This document shows positions 48,677-59,984 of a stretch of 64,000 nucleotides of DNA, in pieces. Each line of letters opens with the position of its first letter. Position 1 is the first letter of the stretch. The translations under genes were made by a program, and so were the position numbers. The stretch comes from Diphasiastrum complanatum (taxonomy: Eukaryota; Streptophyta; Lycopodiopsida; Lycopodiales; Lycopodiaceae). The DNA lies in the NCBI GenBank assembly GCA_029204225.1, contig CM055095.1, positions 29,720,414 to 29,784,413 on the forward strand, written 5' to 3'. The notes under the pieces are model-generated. The model worked only from the letters and a program-made list of their open reading frames with translations. It ran no database searches and had not been told where the DNA came from.

Positions 48677-49440
48677 TCGTTTTTTTTTCTACTATTCTTC
48701 TTTACTTTTCTTTATTGTCTGCCTACCATTTCGACAAATTTTTTGCTATGCTTTCTTGTTCAAACCGTCAAGATACTATCAGATCAGGTGGCATACAAAC
48801 AGTCTTTCTCTGAGAAAATCACAAAAGTCATTATTTTCAGAAGATTTGTCTCACACCATCTCAAAGAGAATTCGCTTGACCCCTTTTTTACAGTGCAGAT
48901 TCATTTTTAGCCTCCACAAATTCTGATTCAGAGATAAACTTTCTAGAAATAAAAAAAAGTTAGTTTTTTCATTAGATATCCACTACCAAAATTCGCAGAC
49001 AATTCGTTGAAGCTTAAAATAATCCTCATGATTTCTCTGTGGTCTCCGCGAATTCTGATCAGACAATTTTTTGCACTGTCAGACATTTTTTCTATTTTGG
49101 CATAAAAAATCACTTACAAGAATTCGTTGACCCTTAGAACGTTGCCTCAAAATTCATGACCATTATCACCAAATCGTGGACCCTGAGGACAATTTCTGAG
49201 TAAATTTGCGAATTCTTGACAAAAAAAAGTCTACATATAGACCACCACTCTTCTCTCCACGAATTCATTTTAGATTCTTGCTCTTGAGTTCATGCCAAAA
49301 TTTTCCAGAATTTTCAAACTTACTAGAGCAATCTAAAATCACTGCTACTATGGTCTCCCATGATTCCTTACTCTCTCTACATCGCTGTAAACCCCCTAGG
49401 CCTTATTCAGGGGACTTTTTTATGATTTGTATGAGAAATT
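48677..49440 (+). other. Spacer between integrase and ORF3
   Basis: No ORF. Several copies of (A/G)AATTCG and GACAATTT(T/C) phrases, AT-rich. Confidence 0.5.
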
Positions 49441-52062
49441 ATGCCCGAGCAGCTACTCCTGGCCAAGGATATCCTCACAAACCTTGGATTTGATCTGACT
49501 CACTTCCGTGACCAGCAGAGCAAGGGCCTGATCCAAGTGGCCTACTCCACCTATTCAGATGAATTCCACACTTTTAAGCTTACCTCTAAGAGGGGCAGTT
49601 ATACAATCATCAACGTCTCTCCTGAAAATCTACAGAGCATTGGCTTCTCTAATCTTGGAGAGACGATCCATGGCAAGGGCACCAGTTATGATGCCAAGTA
49701 TTTTACAAAGTTTCTGATAGAGGAAGACAAAACTATTGTCCAAATTAACGACGGGATCGCCATATGCCTCATCACAGATCATGTCCCAAAGGAGGTCCTA
49801 GCGCAGTAGGAGGCCTTACTCCACCAGGCCCAACAATGCAGACAAATAGTAGCGGCAGCAGTAGTCAACTCAGTTGCGGCAGACACTTCTAGTTTTGATC
49901 CTATGGGCGTGGTTTTATCCACACAGGCACCCTCCACAACCTCAACTCCCTCACTTGCTCTCACACTTCCACCACCACCTCCACCATTTACTAACACCTC
50001 CACACCCTCCCTCACTCTCAACACGGCTTCAATTCCACACTTCCACAAAAGCCCTCACCTGTACAGATATCCACCCTCCTTGACTCTACAGTCAATGTAG
50101 ATGATTTTGCATTACAATTGCTAAGCAGAATTCCATCAACCACCGTTACCACTATCTCACTCCACACATCTCCGCCATGCAATATCTCCCCACCTCTTTC
50201 ACCCACCATCCTTCAATCACCTCTAGCTGCCTTTCATTCATCTCCATCTAACCTTGTTCATGATTTTCTACCCTTTATCCCAATGCCATATCCTAACTAC
50301 ACACGCATCCTCCTTGACATTGGCCCTTGGGAGCAGTTACTCCTTGCAGCCCAAAAAGCAGTATGGTTGATGAGCTCCAATACAATCTATTCGGCACCCT
50401 AGGGGGACAATATACTATGCGGGAATTCGACGATGGCGCTATGGCGGACCTTCAAAAAAAAAAAAAAAAAAAAGGCTGCAGGAGGAAAACAAGCAACAAC
50501 AACTGCAGATCCAAAACCTCACTACTTATAATCAACAATAGCAACAGATGCTCCTCCACCTCCAGAACCAGCTCCAACTGAAGGTGTCCAACATGCAGAA
50601 TACCATCGATAACATCAAAGCAGAAAGAGATGAGGCCATAGCAGATGCACTAACTGCACGTTCCGCTATGAAGGAACAGTTGAAATTGGTGGACTTCAAC
50701 GACTTTGCACCACCAGCTATTCCTGAGGAAACACCCATTCTAGTGGTGGCTTATCAAACGATGGCCCAAAAGTTGAAAGCCATGACGGAGCAGCACACAA
50801 AATTACAACAATCATACCTTGCTTCCGTTGAGGCCCTGAACTAGCACATTGCCACCCTGGAAGAATGGTTAAGACAGTTGTCCAGTCAACGTCGTCTGTT
50901 CGTGCATAGCATGCCCAGTTCCATGATTTCGGGCACCACTTTGATGGACCAGATAGTGGAGATGGAGCAGGATTCCAGCAGCCTCCTCCTGCTACTCAAG
51001 GCTCCTCCTTTCAAGGCCAACCTATGGGGCAAGGAGCTCAAGCACTGACCAATCCATCAGGCTTTGGTGGTACCAGCTCCCAACATTATCTTTTTCCTTC
51101 CACCGCTTCTAATCCTCTCGACACCACTAACCCCCCATTTATTCAATGTCAATTTTCTCCTGAGTCACAAAGAATTGTTGAAGCTAACCCTTCCCCTCCC
51201 CTCTCTCCTGACCCTGACCCCCAAATTCAACATGAGATTGCCTCTAAAGCACCAACCATCCGGCACATAATCACGCCCATAGAACCAAGCAAGGAGTTGC
51301 GCGTCTCTCAAGAGTTTGCCAGGAAATATCCAACGACAAAAGAGCGAGGTGGCTACATATTGCCAAATTTGGACCAGTGTCAAACACATAAAGAAGTAGT
51401 CAAACTCCTGGATCCACAACCTCTCTGGCGCCATCAGCTCTTCCTACAAAGTAAGACCTCCATGGCACGGTATATCAAAGCTCCCTCCTATATGCGCACA
51501 AATCCTTATTACTATCCAATAGTGAGACAAATACCATTTCTTGCCACCAAGTTCAAGAATCGGCCCAAGCTCACAGGTGTCGATACCGGCAACTTAGCCG
51601 AAGACATGGTCACCAACTGTCGTGTATTCTACCAAAAGCACCATGGCAACCCTGATCTCGACGTTAGATATTTTGCGGACAATTGCGGCCTGGTAGCATT
51701 TCTGACAGAACTCAAGGGTTTTTGGGATCGAGAGCTACCCCTAATCGCCCTTGATATCAATAAACCACTATGAACACAAGAAGACCACATCAACGTAGCA
51801 AGGCTTTATTATCGCGCTGCACTAACTTCAGCCGTGCACGTTGATATGGTGGAGCTATGGAAAACCCACAACTTTCTTCAAGATATGCTCCATTATTACA
51901 AACCCATGCCCTTCTTGAACAAACTATGGTGGCAAATGATGGAGGGCATCGGCACGACAATCTACCACTCCCGACAGAGTCTCGCCTCCAAGAAGCACAG
52001 AAGATCTAGGAAGAAAAGCCTTCGATTGGTGTGGGACCACCAATCCAATAAGGAGGGGGATA
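49441..52062 (+). pseudogene. Third ORF (ORF3) after pol, unknown function
   Basis: Decayed reading of about 870 codons. First part (49441-49806) open: LTNLGFDLTHFRDQQ ... ICLITDHVP; TAG at 49807. Next a Pro/Thr/Ser-rich stretch (49880-50320, including PPPPPPF), a coiled-coil-like Gln/Lys segment (50480-50845: QLQLKVSNMQNTIDNIKAE), then a conserved-looking C-terminal domain (51024-51770: LLDPQPLWRHQLFLQ, YIKAPSYMRTNPYYYP, DNCGLVAFLTELKGFW), TGA at 51771 and continuation (HINVARLYYRAALTS) to the polypurine tract. Four or so frame changes. No transmembrane segments, so not a clear env-like protein. Plant Tat and Athila elements often carry extra ORFs here. Confidence 0.7.
52051..52060 (+). other. 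Polypurine tract of the Athila/Tat element
   Basis: AGGAGGGGGA after ORF3. Confidence 0.75.
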
Positions 52063-52888
52063 ATATTAGCATCTGTGCTAACACCAAAAATATAAAAAAG
52101 AGAAAAATAAAACTTCGTGGCATGTGTTTTGTAAGACCATGTACGAGTGTTTGTAACAAACTTCCACCATGACATGTGTTTGTAAGCTCATGAGTAGAAG
52201 CTTAAAAAATAATAAAATAGCTTAAACTTAGATTTATAGCTTAGACATAGGAAACTTAAGATTAGAAATATTTTATCTTAAGTTTTCCTAAGTTAAGAAA
52301 CTTTGAAGTTCTAAATCCTAAGTTAGAAGTTCTAGAAAGGCTAGAAATAGATTAGTCCCATAAGTTAGTGGATATTTATGGAAGACCCTCATTGCTATAA
52401 AAGGAGAGGTATTTGCCTTGTAAACAACACTTTTGAGATTAAGCTATCAAGTTCTCTATTTTTGAGATTATCTTGCTATTTCACTTGTGTTCCCATTGGA
52501 AGGTGCATAGCTTGAGGGAAGGTGCTCGGGCCTCCTCTTGCCTCCTTTCATTGGTTCTTTTATTGTGGCATGTTTTTAATTGTTTGATGTTTAGATTAGC
52601 CACAATCTATCTTTTCAATCCCTTTGGGTGTTAATCTAGGATTTAGTTTAATCACCTTGCTAGTTGGGTAAGCCTTAGTAAGGTTTTTTGTATTTTGTAA
52701 TCTTAGTTAGTTTCATGTCTATTTCGAACACTAGTTGGATAAGCCTTAGTGCTTCATCATTGTTTTTTCTATTTTCGTACTCCGTCTGAAGCTCGGTAGA
52801 AACTTAGAAAGCGGACAATCCTCTCTATACTACACCACATCATGAGTAGATCTAGCCAAACATTGACAAACCATATTTACTTCCAACA
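52062..52888 (+). repeat. 3' LTR of the Athila/Tat element
   Basis: Ends ...TTTACTTCCAACA like the 5' remnant. Start uncertain (TG at 52074 is one option). Contains a hairpin at 52248-52290 (TAGGAAACTTAAGAT / ATCTTAAGTTTTCCTA) and a doubled phrase AGTTGG(G/A)TAAGCCTTAG (52665, 52732). CTATAAAAG near 52397 may be its TATA box. Confidence 0.8.
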
Positions 52889-53742
52889 GTTCAAGAGTCC
52901 GCACTTCTTACAACTCCATGGAGTTTATTTCGTCTTCCATGGCCTTGATCCATTTGTCCTTCTCCTGGACTTTCAATAGCTTCTTCATAGGCTTGTGGTT
53001 TACCACCGAATCCACAAAACGCTTCAATCGTAGAAGCTGAACTGTCTGGTGCATACCTGACAGGTGGTCTTCTTTCTCTTGCAGATTGCGCAGGTACCTC
53101 GATTACTTTGCCTTTGTCTTTTCTATTGACAACAGAACCATTGTGTGTTGCAGATGTTCTGGGTATAGGCTTCATGTCAGTCTGCTCATCATCTGAACTG
53201 TCACTCAGGAGTTGAAAATCTTGATCCAGATGTTCAAGATCTGCTCTCTTTTTCGGTGTGGGCAACTCGTAATACTGCTTGCTAAGAATCTCATAGTCAA
53301 TTGGATCTCCAACAGCCATCGTTCTTGCTTCGTCAAACTTGACGTCTCTGACAATATTTACTTCCTTGGCCTTATGCATGTAGATTCTATATGAGTGTTG
53401 GAGATGTTAAGGGTGATTAAGGCAAAAGCCTTGCCATCCTTGAGCTTCCATTTAGACATGGCTTGCTCATTGACATTGGGAAGTAGTTCGACTCCATCGA
53501 CTATTTCCCATAGTTCTTTGGCCATCAAAACTACCTTCATCTTAAACTTCCAAAGGTGGTAATTCGAACCATCTAATTTATCTACCATTACAGCATACTA
53601 TGATTGTGAATCCATTTGAAAGTCAAAGAATTAAGCAGATAGTAGATTATATGACTGGAAACAATTATAATTTGTGTCTACAATATAAGCTCTATGACAG
53701 TATCAAATAGTAGAGACTATAGGAATTATAACTCTGATACCA
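52889..53742 (-). pseudogene. Copia E, 5' half: gag N-terminus fused to integrase linker and RT start
   Basis: Minus strand: primer site near 53742, gag ATG 53588 (KLDGSNYHLWKFKMKVVLMA ... ITLNISNT), then an abrupt join at about 53398 to the end of integrase (RIYMHKAKEVNIVRDVKFDE), the linker (YEILSKQYYELPTPKK, ARERRPPVRYAP) and the RT start (EKDKWIKAMEDEINSMEL) ending at 52889. About 2 kb from mid-gag to integrase is deleted. Same family as 17176-18500. RT continues at 45770 beyond the gypsy insertion. Confidence 0.87.
53730..53742 (-). other. Primer-binding site of copia E
   Basis: TGGTATCAGAGTT on the minus strand after LTR end ...TTTCCAACA. Confidence 0.8.
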
Positions 53743-54359
53743 TGTTGGAAATTGACCAGTGTCAGATTTCTCGATGCGTGCACAACGTCTACCGGTAAAG
53801 GTTCTGTAGGCGAACACAAAAATAATGCGCTTTGCAGAAGCGTTATCAGATCAAGAGCTAGAGCTTATTATCAACACAAAATTATCAGTCATATGAATAT
53901 CTAATCTATGAATGATTTATCTGCATGGCATAAATCAATGAATAACAACTAAATGATAATGCATTGGACCAAGTACTAGATGATTCAGATTGTTGGAATA
54001 GAAATTATATGATCGCATAGTACAAGTCTAAATGCATATACAAGGTGTGTTCTTCCTGAAACTCTAATATAACAAAGAGGAAGAAGAAAAATTGCGCTCT
54101 TGCTTGAAATTTTTATCACTCTATCTTACACTTGATTAAAATTTGATCTCCTGATCTTATCATTTTACAATGACAGAAGTACATGAGGGCAGTCGGTGAT
54201 GCCTGATTAGTGGAGAGTGGATAGCCATAATTTGTGCTTCCTCCTTTAGGCACCGATCGTAACCACCTTGCTCTGTTAGTGACCTCTAATTAAGGTTTTT
54301 ACTTTTCAAAATGGGTTTAAGCCATCATGGTATTATTATCAGTCGCTATTTAGTTGAGA
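53743..54359 (-). repeat. 5' LTR of copia E (outer end unknown)
   Basis: Starts on the plus strand with TGTTGGAAATTG at 53743. I cannot place the other end; the LTR probably spans most of this 617-bp stretch, in which no gene is seen. Confidence 0.5.
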
Positions 54360-54560
54360 AGTTGAAGACTTCGATGTCGAGCTACTTTTGAGATGTCGAT
54401 GACTTCGACGTCGGAGGCTTCGATGTCAATGACGTGGATGTCGAGCTTGCTCTTGAGAAGATGTCAATAACTTCGACATCGGAGACTTCGAAGTCGAAGA
54501 CTTCGATGTCGATCTTGCTCTTGAGAAGATGTTGATGACTTCGACGTCGGAGACTTCGAT
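54360..54560 (+). repeat. GACTTCGATGTCGA-type repeats, left block
   Basis: About ten overlapping units of GACTTCGA(T/A)GTCGA with CTTGCTCTTGAGAAGATGT spacers (two clear 76-bp units). The same motif in the opposite orientation fills 58735-59130. Confidence 0.85.
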
Positions 54561-55182
54561 GCAAGATAGTTTGCAAAATGGTAAATGTTTTTTGGTACTC
54601 TTGAGGTTTTTAACGGCATTTTAAAAAAAAATTGAGGATGGGTCCCTAAGGGCTGTCTTACAGTTTTAAAACAGGCCCATTGTGTCAAAATTTGGAAATA
54701 CAAACGCAAAACAGAGCCTTAATTTTGCATAGAGAATCTGTTTCTGTCGAAACAAAAACTATACAGGACTGTTCTACAATGTTTAAGCTTTGTTTTGAAT
54801 CAGAAATCTAGTGATTTGGAAATCGTTAGAAAAACTTATTAAGTTTTTTTATTAAGTTTTTAGTGCAAAGACCCCATTTTTCATTAGGGACAATATAGAC
54901 TTTACAAAAAAATGTCAATGTAAAACTTGTTAAAAGCTGATCAAAAGCTAGTAATTGATTGTCATGCTAAGTATAGAATATATATCGATTGAAGTGAATG
55001 TTTTTCAAGGAATTAAGAGGTCAAATTGGTTTTACGAACTAACCAAGTGATAAGCCTAGTTGAGGTGACGTCTTATGCCCTCTCCCTCGGTTACGTGCAC
55101 CTATCATTAGTTAGATAAGTAAAACACTTGCAGAAAATTCCTGAAACTAAATTGATCATTTATGTCATTGAATTTGGCTATA
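54561..55182 (+). other. Copia D leader (second part), no gene
   Basis: AT-rich, between the repeat block and the copia D gag ATG. Confidence 0.5.
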
Positions 55183-56010
55183 ATGGATCAAAGAACTTCA
55201 TTTGAAAAATTTGACGGTAAGAACTTTCATACATGGCAAGTCAAGATGAGATTATTATTGACTGAGAAAAATTTGTGGGATCTTGTTGACGCTTCCAAAG
55301 TTAAGCAAGAAGATTTCGGTGATTCTTCTAGTATTGATTTGCATGATAAGAGAGCTGCTGCTTACGTTGGCCTTGGTTTGGCTGATTCTCAAATTCATTT
55401 AGACCTTTCTAAGACTGCTCGTGAAATATGGCAATCATTGGAAGCTATATTTGGAGCACGTTCTAAAAATGGTAAAATTCTTCTTAAGCAGCAATTTTTC
55501 ACTCTAAAGCTAGAAAGTGGAATGAGCTTAAATGATCACATGAATTGCATGAAGTCAATAATGAATCGGCTTGTTGGAATTGGTTCTAATGTTCCCGAAG
55601 ATGATGCTATGGTCGTGCTAAAAAATAGCATGCCGGCTGAGTATAGTAATATCATTTTTACACTTGGAAACTTGCCTAATCATTCATTAGAGATGATGAT
55701 AGCTTCATTACTTGAAGAAGAACGTAGGATGCAACATTCTGTTGTTACAATCTCTTCAAATGAAATCGCTTTGTTTACTAAATGAAAAACTAATCAGAAT
55801 AGTAAATCTAAAAGTGATGAAGGCAGTTCTAAGAGTAAAAAGAACGTTAAGTGCATTTATTGTGGAAAGATGGGACATTATAAGAATCAACGTTTAAAGA
55901 TGAAAGCAGATCTTAAGTCAAAGAAGTCCACTGAAAGTGATAAAGAAAAAGAGGAAGTAAACCTAACAGCTGTAGCTGAAAAGTCTTATGACGAAGCAGA
56001 TGCTTGGTAA
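55183..56010 (+). pseudogene. Copia D gag
   Basis: ATG 55183 opens MDQRTSFEKFDGKNFHTWQV, a canonical copia Gag start (an in-frame ATG at 55162 precedes it). UBN2 body through LEEERRMQ, TGA at 55783, then a basic stretch and a knuckle CIYCGKMGHYKNQR at 55852-55893 in which the last Cys is Arg. It ends EADAW at 56010, where the protease start is expected, followed by unrelated sequence. One stop; otherwise well preserved, so a young element. Confidence 0.9.
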
Positions 56011-56415
56011 TAAGTTTGTGCGCATGTACATTATCTTTTATGAGATTTAGAAAGTTGTTGCAGGATTGCTAAACTTGGAATAGGTATCCTAGAATATGGT
56101 TCCTTGGATGCAGAAGTAAGGTGATATCTTCAATATGATGCAGTTTGCGGATGCATTTGCAGTTTCAGGGAAGGATATTATCCTTGGCATAGCTCTTGGA
56201 CATGATGCAGTGAGCAATTTGTTTTGCAGATTCTAGTGGATGTTTGGCTCAAGGGAGGGTGATGGAATTGTTCCACACATTCTCCATTTGATGACATCAG
56301 ATTTTTACACTAATTGCTAGCATAAATGCCACATCAGTAGAGTTAGGACTATAATGTACTTTTAGTGTGATGTACTTGGTTAAGCATGAAGTAACACCTC
56401 TAACAAAGTTGTCAT
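56011..56415 (+). other. Copia D region between gag and polypurine tract
   Basis: Pol is absent: 405 bp of noncoding DNA joins the gag end to the polypurine tract. This resembles a non-autonomous gag-only derivative. Confidence 0.55.
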
Positions 56416-56425
56416 TGAGGGAGGG
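56416..56425 (+). other. Polypurine tract of copia D
   Basis: TGAGGGAGGG before TGTTAGAATT. Confidence 0.8.
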
Positions 56426-56721
56426 TGTTAGAATTACTATTAATGGACAATGCCACTTTGTTGGTTATCTATAGACATACTTGAAATGTATTAATAAATG
56501 TGGTAAAGGCCCAATGTGCCTAAAGTCAAGTTTGATATATTTTGGGCCCCTCCCAATGTGAAAGGGGTTGAGGCCTTTTATGAAGGGGTGTAATCTCTCT
56601 CTCTTTCTCTCACGTGCTGTATTCTCTCATATTGTAGTGTGCAAGTTTATTGGAATGGTGTTCTCTCTCTCCTCTTGTCCTATATGTGATTGCTTATGTG
56701 CATGCTCTGATTTCACACACA
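56426..56721 (+). repeat. 3' LTR of copia D
   Basis: 296 bp, TGTTAGAATTACTATTAATG to TTTCACACACA. Nearly identical, inverted, to 59684-59972. Followed by TACAC (56722-56726). Confidence 0.95.
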
Positions 56722-57317
56722 TACACTGGGTTAAGATCTACATGGAGTATTGTAAAAGCAAGATTGACCCCTTGGGTATTATTGAAAATTTTGCTGTTGA
56801 CTTCGTTGGGCTTGATGATAAGTATGAGGAAGAAGAGAGATTTTATAATTTGCATATCAAAAAAGTATTTTACCCGTTTTAAAAAGAAAATGGCCTTCTT
56901 TCTGCTGAACCTGCTCCTGCTGCTATGCCTGATTCACCACCATTTCCACACCCTCTTGTTTTTATAGATGACCTAGACAAGGAGAGTGCTTCGCATCTTG
57001 AAATTTTCTCCCAAGATATTTGTGATATTGGTGATCAATCCACTTTTGAATTCTGTTAGTTGAAAAATTGTGAAGTCCCTATGGTCCTCGGGCAAACTAT
57101 TGAATACAGATCTGCCTGCACTTCTTATAAGTTTTGGAGCCTACCTTTAGTCAATTTTCTTGCTCCCTTACCTATTGAGCTTTGGATTATTCTTGAACAT
57201 TTGACTAAAAAAGAAGTACAAACATGCAAACTTGTTGTTTTAAACAAAAACTCTATCCTTGAGACTCCCATTGCCTTTGATAATATTATGCACATGAACA
57301 AATTTGAGCCTTCCTGA
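56722..57317 (+). pseudogene. Displaced downstream part of a host-like exon and following reading
   Basis: From TACAC|TGG at 56722 the frame reads HWVKIYMEYCKSKIDPLGII, then VDFVGLDDKYEEEERFYNLH, TAA at 56880, a Pro-rich stretch (AEPAPAAMPDSPPFPHP), acidic text, TAG at 57057 and ends TGA 57315, about 198 codons with two stops. A donor-like AAAAAA|GTATTT at 56870 could end the exon before the first stop. Joined to 59973-59984 on the other strand (GAT ACA TTA CAC) it forms one exon with a proper acceptor. No family recognised. Confidence 0.55.
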
Positions 57318-57860
57318 TGCCCCTCTAAGCAGACCTGGTGGGCACGGATTCGTGAACATCACAAGAACACAACATAAAAATATCCATCCAAATATCCACG
57401 TAGCATCCAAAGAAACATGCAAGGAAGAAAAAAAAAATTCGCATGGATATAGCCATGGATCAACGTGGATATTATTGTGGATACGGGCGTGTGGAACATC
57501 CACGCAAACATTATTTTCGGCAACAATTGTACACCGGGTAGGTCGAAAACCAAAAAAATTAAATTGCATGGATGTTCTACGCCAAGTTTTTCGGGACTCG
57601 CGGTCTGATCCTAGAAACCGGCACAAGGATGGTGGCTTTGCGTGGATTATCCACGCACGGATAATCCACGCCATATTAAATTCACAAATAAAAGAGGTTG
57701 GGTTTTGTGTGGATATTGCATGGATAATCATCCACGTGTGAATTATTCACACGCTATCCATGAGAAATCCAGAGAGTTAGGCCCGTGGATAGCACATGGA
57801 AAGTTTTCCACGCGATATCCACGCGAATTTTTTTTTGCCAAAAAAAAAGAAATTTGGCGC
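57318..57860. repeat. Cluster of GCGTGGAT/ATCCACGC motifs
   Basis: At least twelve copies in both orientations of (G/A)CGTGGAT and ATCCACG(C/T), many as head-to-head pairs such as GTGGATTATCCACGC and CGCGATATCCACGCG, between 57370 and 57830. Looks like the subterminal part of a DNA transposon, but no terminal inverted repeat is found. Confidence 0.7.
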
Positions 57861-58121
57861 GGAAAACTGATGGTTCCTCGCGTTGTTTTTAGTTTTTGAG
57901 AGGCAAAAATCTATTTTCTATTGTGTGAGAGGGAAGAGTAGAGAGTTGTGTGAGAGGGAAGAGAAGAGAGAAGACAGAAGAGAGAAAGGAGAAGAGTGAG
58001 GATGAGATGAGAGTGAATTGTGAGTGAAAATGAATGAGATTTTTTTGCTTGTTTGTGATTGTTATTGTTTTGCTTGTGATTGTTAGTGTTAATACTAACA
58101 TCTTCTGTTTTTGTGACGTAG
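57861..58121. other. No gene; purine-rich stretch
   Basis: GAGAGGGAAGAG-type purine-rich DNA at 57928-58010, then TTGTGATTGTTA repeats near 58055 and 58078. Confidence 0.4.
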
Positions 58122-58261
58122 ATTTGGATATGAGAAGAGATGGATTGGAGATAAGAAAAGAGATTTCATTGCAAAAGATTGGAAGAGCAAAATTTTAAAG
58201 TTATTGAAAGGGAGAAAGGATCTACAAGAAAATGAGTATTGGGGAAGCATTCACTTAAGAG
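58122..58261 (+). other. Possible exon
   Basis: A good acceptor (pyrimidine-rich, ...TTTTTGTGACGTAG) precedes 58122 and a donor (AG|GTAAAT) follows 58261. One frame is open across it and rich in Lys and Trp (YEKRWIGDKKRDFIAKDWKS). It could be a later exon of the disrupted gene or part of a transposase; unproven. Confidence 0.35.
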
Positions 58262-58289
58262 GTAAATTCAAAGTGACATACATTTCTAT

Positions 58290-58530
58290 TCTACATTGCA
58301 TTACATCATATATTGTATTTCTATTCTACATAGATTATAAATTGCATCATTCCTATTTTACATAGACTATGCATTGCATTCCATCATACTAAACTCATGT
58401 GCTTGAAAATTAATTTACATTGCATTCAATTCATAAATAGACTATACATTGCATTTGATTTATAAATAGACTACTCATTGCATTTGCATTTGAATCATAA
58501 ATAAACTATACATTGCATTTGCATATAATG
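58290..58530 (+). repeat. Degenerate minisatellite, about 30-bp unit
   Basis: Seven or eight units around ATAGACTATACATTGCATTT with TTCTATTCTACAT variants at the left. Confidence 0.8.
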
Positions 58531-58734
58531 AAAAAATATGCACTCAACATTTTTTTATCTCAATTTTGTAGTAGCAAAACATTTATATTAGTTATTAAAA
58601 AATGTACATTTTCATAAGCATCAAGGAGAAACTCAATTCCCCCTTCACCCATTTTCTCTTTGGCCTCATTGGATTTTAATGCTCAGGACCAAATCCATCG
58701 AGTAATGAGCATCCTGAAAGATTCAGCCGAAGCT

Positions 58735-59130
58735 GACTCCATCGACTTCGAAGTCATCGAAGTGTCCGAAGTCCGACTTCATCGACTTCGACTTCTTCGT
58801 GTATATAATCAAATGTTAACCTTCGAAGTGTCCGACATCGAAGTCATTGACTTCCTCCTGTGTATACTCATTTGATATATACAACATCAGCTTCCCCAAC
58901 ATCGAAGTCATCGACTACTTCGACTTCGACTTCTCCCATATATATATATTCAACCGACTTCATCAAACATCGAAGTCATTGACTTCGACTTCTCAAATGT
59001 ATATACTCAATTTACTTCATCAAAGTACCTGACATTGAAGTGTTCGAAGTACCCGACTTATTTCATTCCATCAACTTCGACTTCTCATGTATATACCCAT
59101 CAACCGAATCACTCGACATGTCCGACTTTG
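58735..59130 (-). repeat. TCGAAGTCATTGACTTCGA-type repeats, right block
   Basis: About twelve units of CATCGAAGTCAT(C/T)GACTTCGACTTCT, some separated by TGTATATA(C/T)TCA. Many are palindromic. Inverted relative to 54360-54560; in both cases the block lies in the leader side of copia D. Confidence 0.85.
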
Positions 59131-59670
59131 TCAACTTAACCGAATTCGTCATATCAACTGACATTTATCGATTCTTTCCCATCGGGAAAAAATCGATCCA
59201 AATAAACTATCAGAAGTCTTTATGGCAGTTCACCTACTATTATATAGACAATTATTGCTCTAAGGTCGTTGTAATAAATACCAATTAGATATTTTTGCAA
59301 ACAGATATTTTTAAGTAGATATTTTGTAATCAACTACAATAGACTGATCAGTTAGTCAAGTTTTAAGCAATCAACGATTATCAGTTGGAGAATTTTATGT
59401 GCCTACTGTCTTGCGCTGATCCACACTCTTGTACTCATTTTTCCTGCAATCAGAGTGCAAGTTTTGTCTCACTACTGCTTCGTTCTGCATTTCTACTCAG
59501 TTTTCATCTGATATTTTGCTGGTAACTACTGCACTATCGACCAAACCTCTGTTTATTAACAAAACATAAATCTCCTCTGCATTCTGAAAATATCTCAGCA
59601 ATTAACATGCTACCAAAACTTCCTAGGAATCAAACTGCATGCCAGGATCATTCAGGTGTTAGCCATAGAT
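59131..59670 (-). other. Copia D leader (first part)
   Basis: 540 bp between primer-binding site and repeat block, read on the minus strand. No gene. Confidence 0.5.
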
Positions 59671-59683
59671 GGCTCTGATACCA
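59671..59683 (-). other. Primer-binding site of copia D
   Basis: TGGTATCAGAGCC on the minus strand, after the LTR end ...CAGACACA. Confidence 0.9.
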
Positions 59684-59972
59684 TGTGTCTGAAATCAGAG
59701 CATGCACATAAGCAATCACATAGGACAAGAGGAGAGAGAGAACACCATTCCATTAAACTTGCACACTACAATATGAGAGAATACAGCACGTGAGAGAAAA
59801 AGAGAGAGATTACACCCCTTCATAAAAGGCCTCAGCCCCTTTCACATTGGGAGGGGCCCAAATCAAACTTGACTTTAGGCACATTGGGCCTTTACCACAT
59901 TTATTAATACATTTCAAGTATGTCTATAGATAACCAACAAAGTGGCATTGTCCATTAACAGTAATTCTAACA
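59684..59972 (-). repeat. 5' LTR of copia D, inverted
   Basis: 289 bp on the minus strand from TGTTAGAATTACTGTTAATG (59972) to GACACA (59684). Preceded in its own orientation by TACAC (59977-59973), the same five bases that follow the 3' LTR at 56722. Confidence 0.95.
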
Positions 59973-59984
59973 GTGTAATGTATC
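59973..59984 (-). CDS. First 12 bp of the interrupted exon
   Basis: Acceptor ATCGACCTTTAG then GATACATTACAC, where the last five bases are the target duplication. Copia D begins at 59972. The reading continues at 56727. Confidence 0.55.

Noticed and set aside
57240-57731. 163-codon minus-strand ORF and 145-codon plus-strand ORF
   Set aside because: Both pass through the ATCCACGC array and share its repeats; residues are compositional, with no domain.
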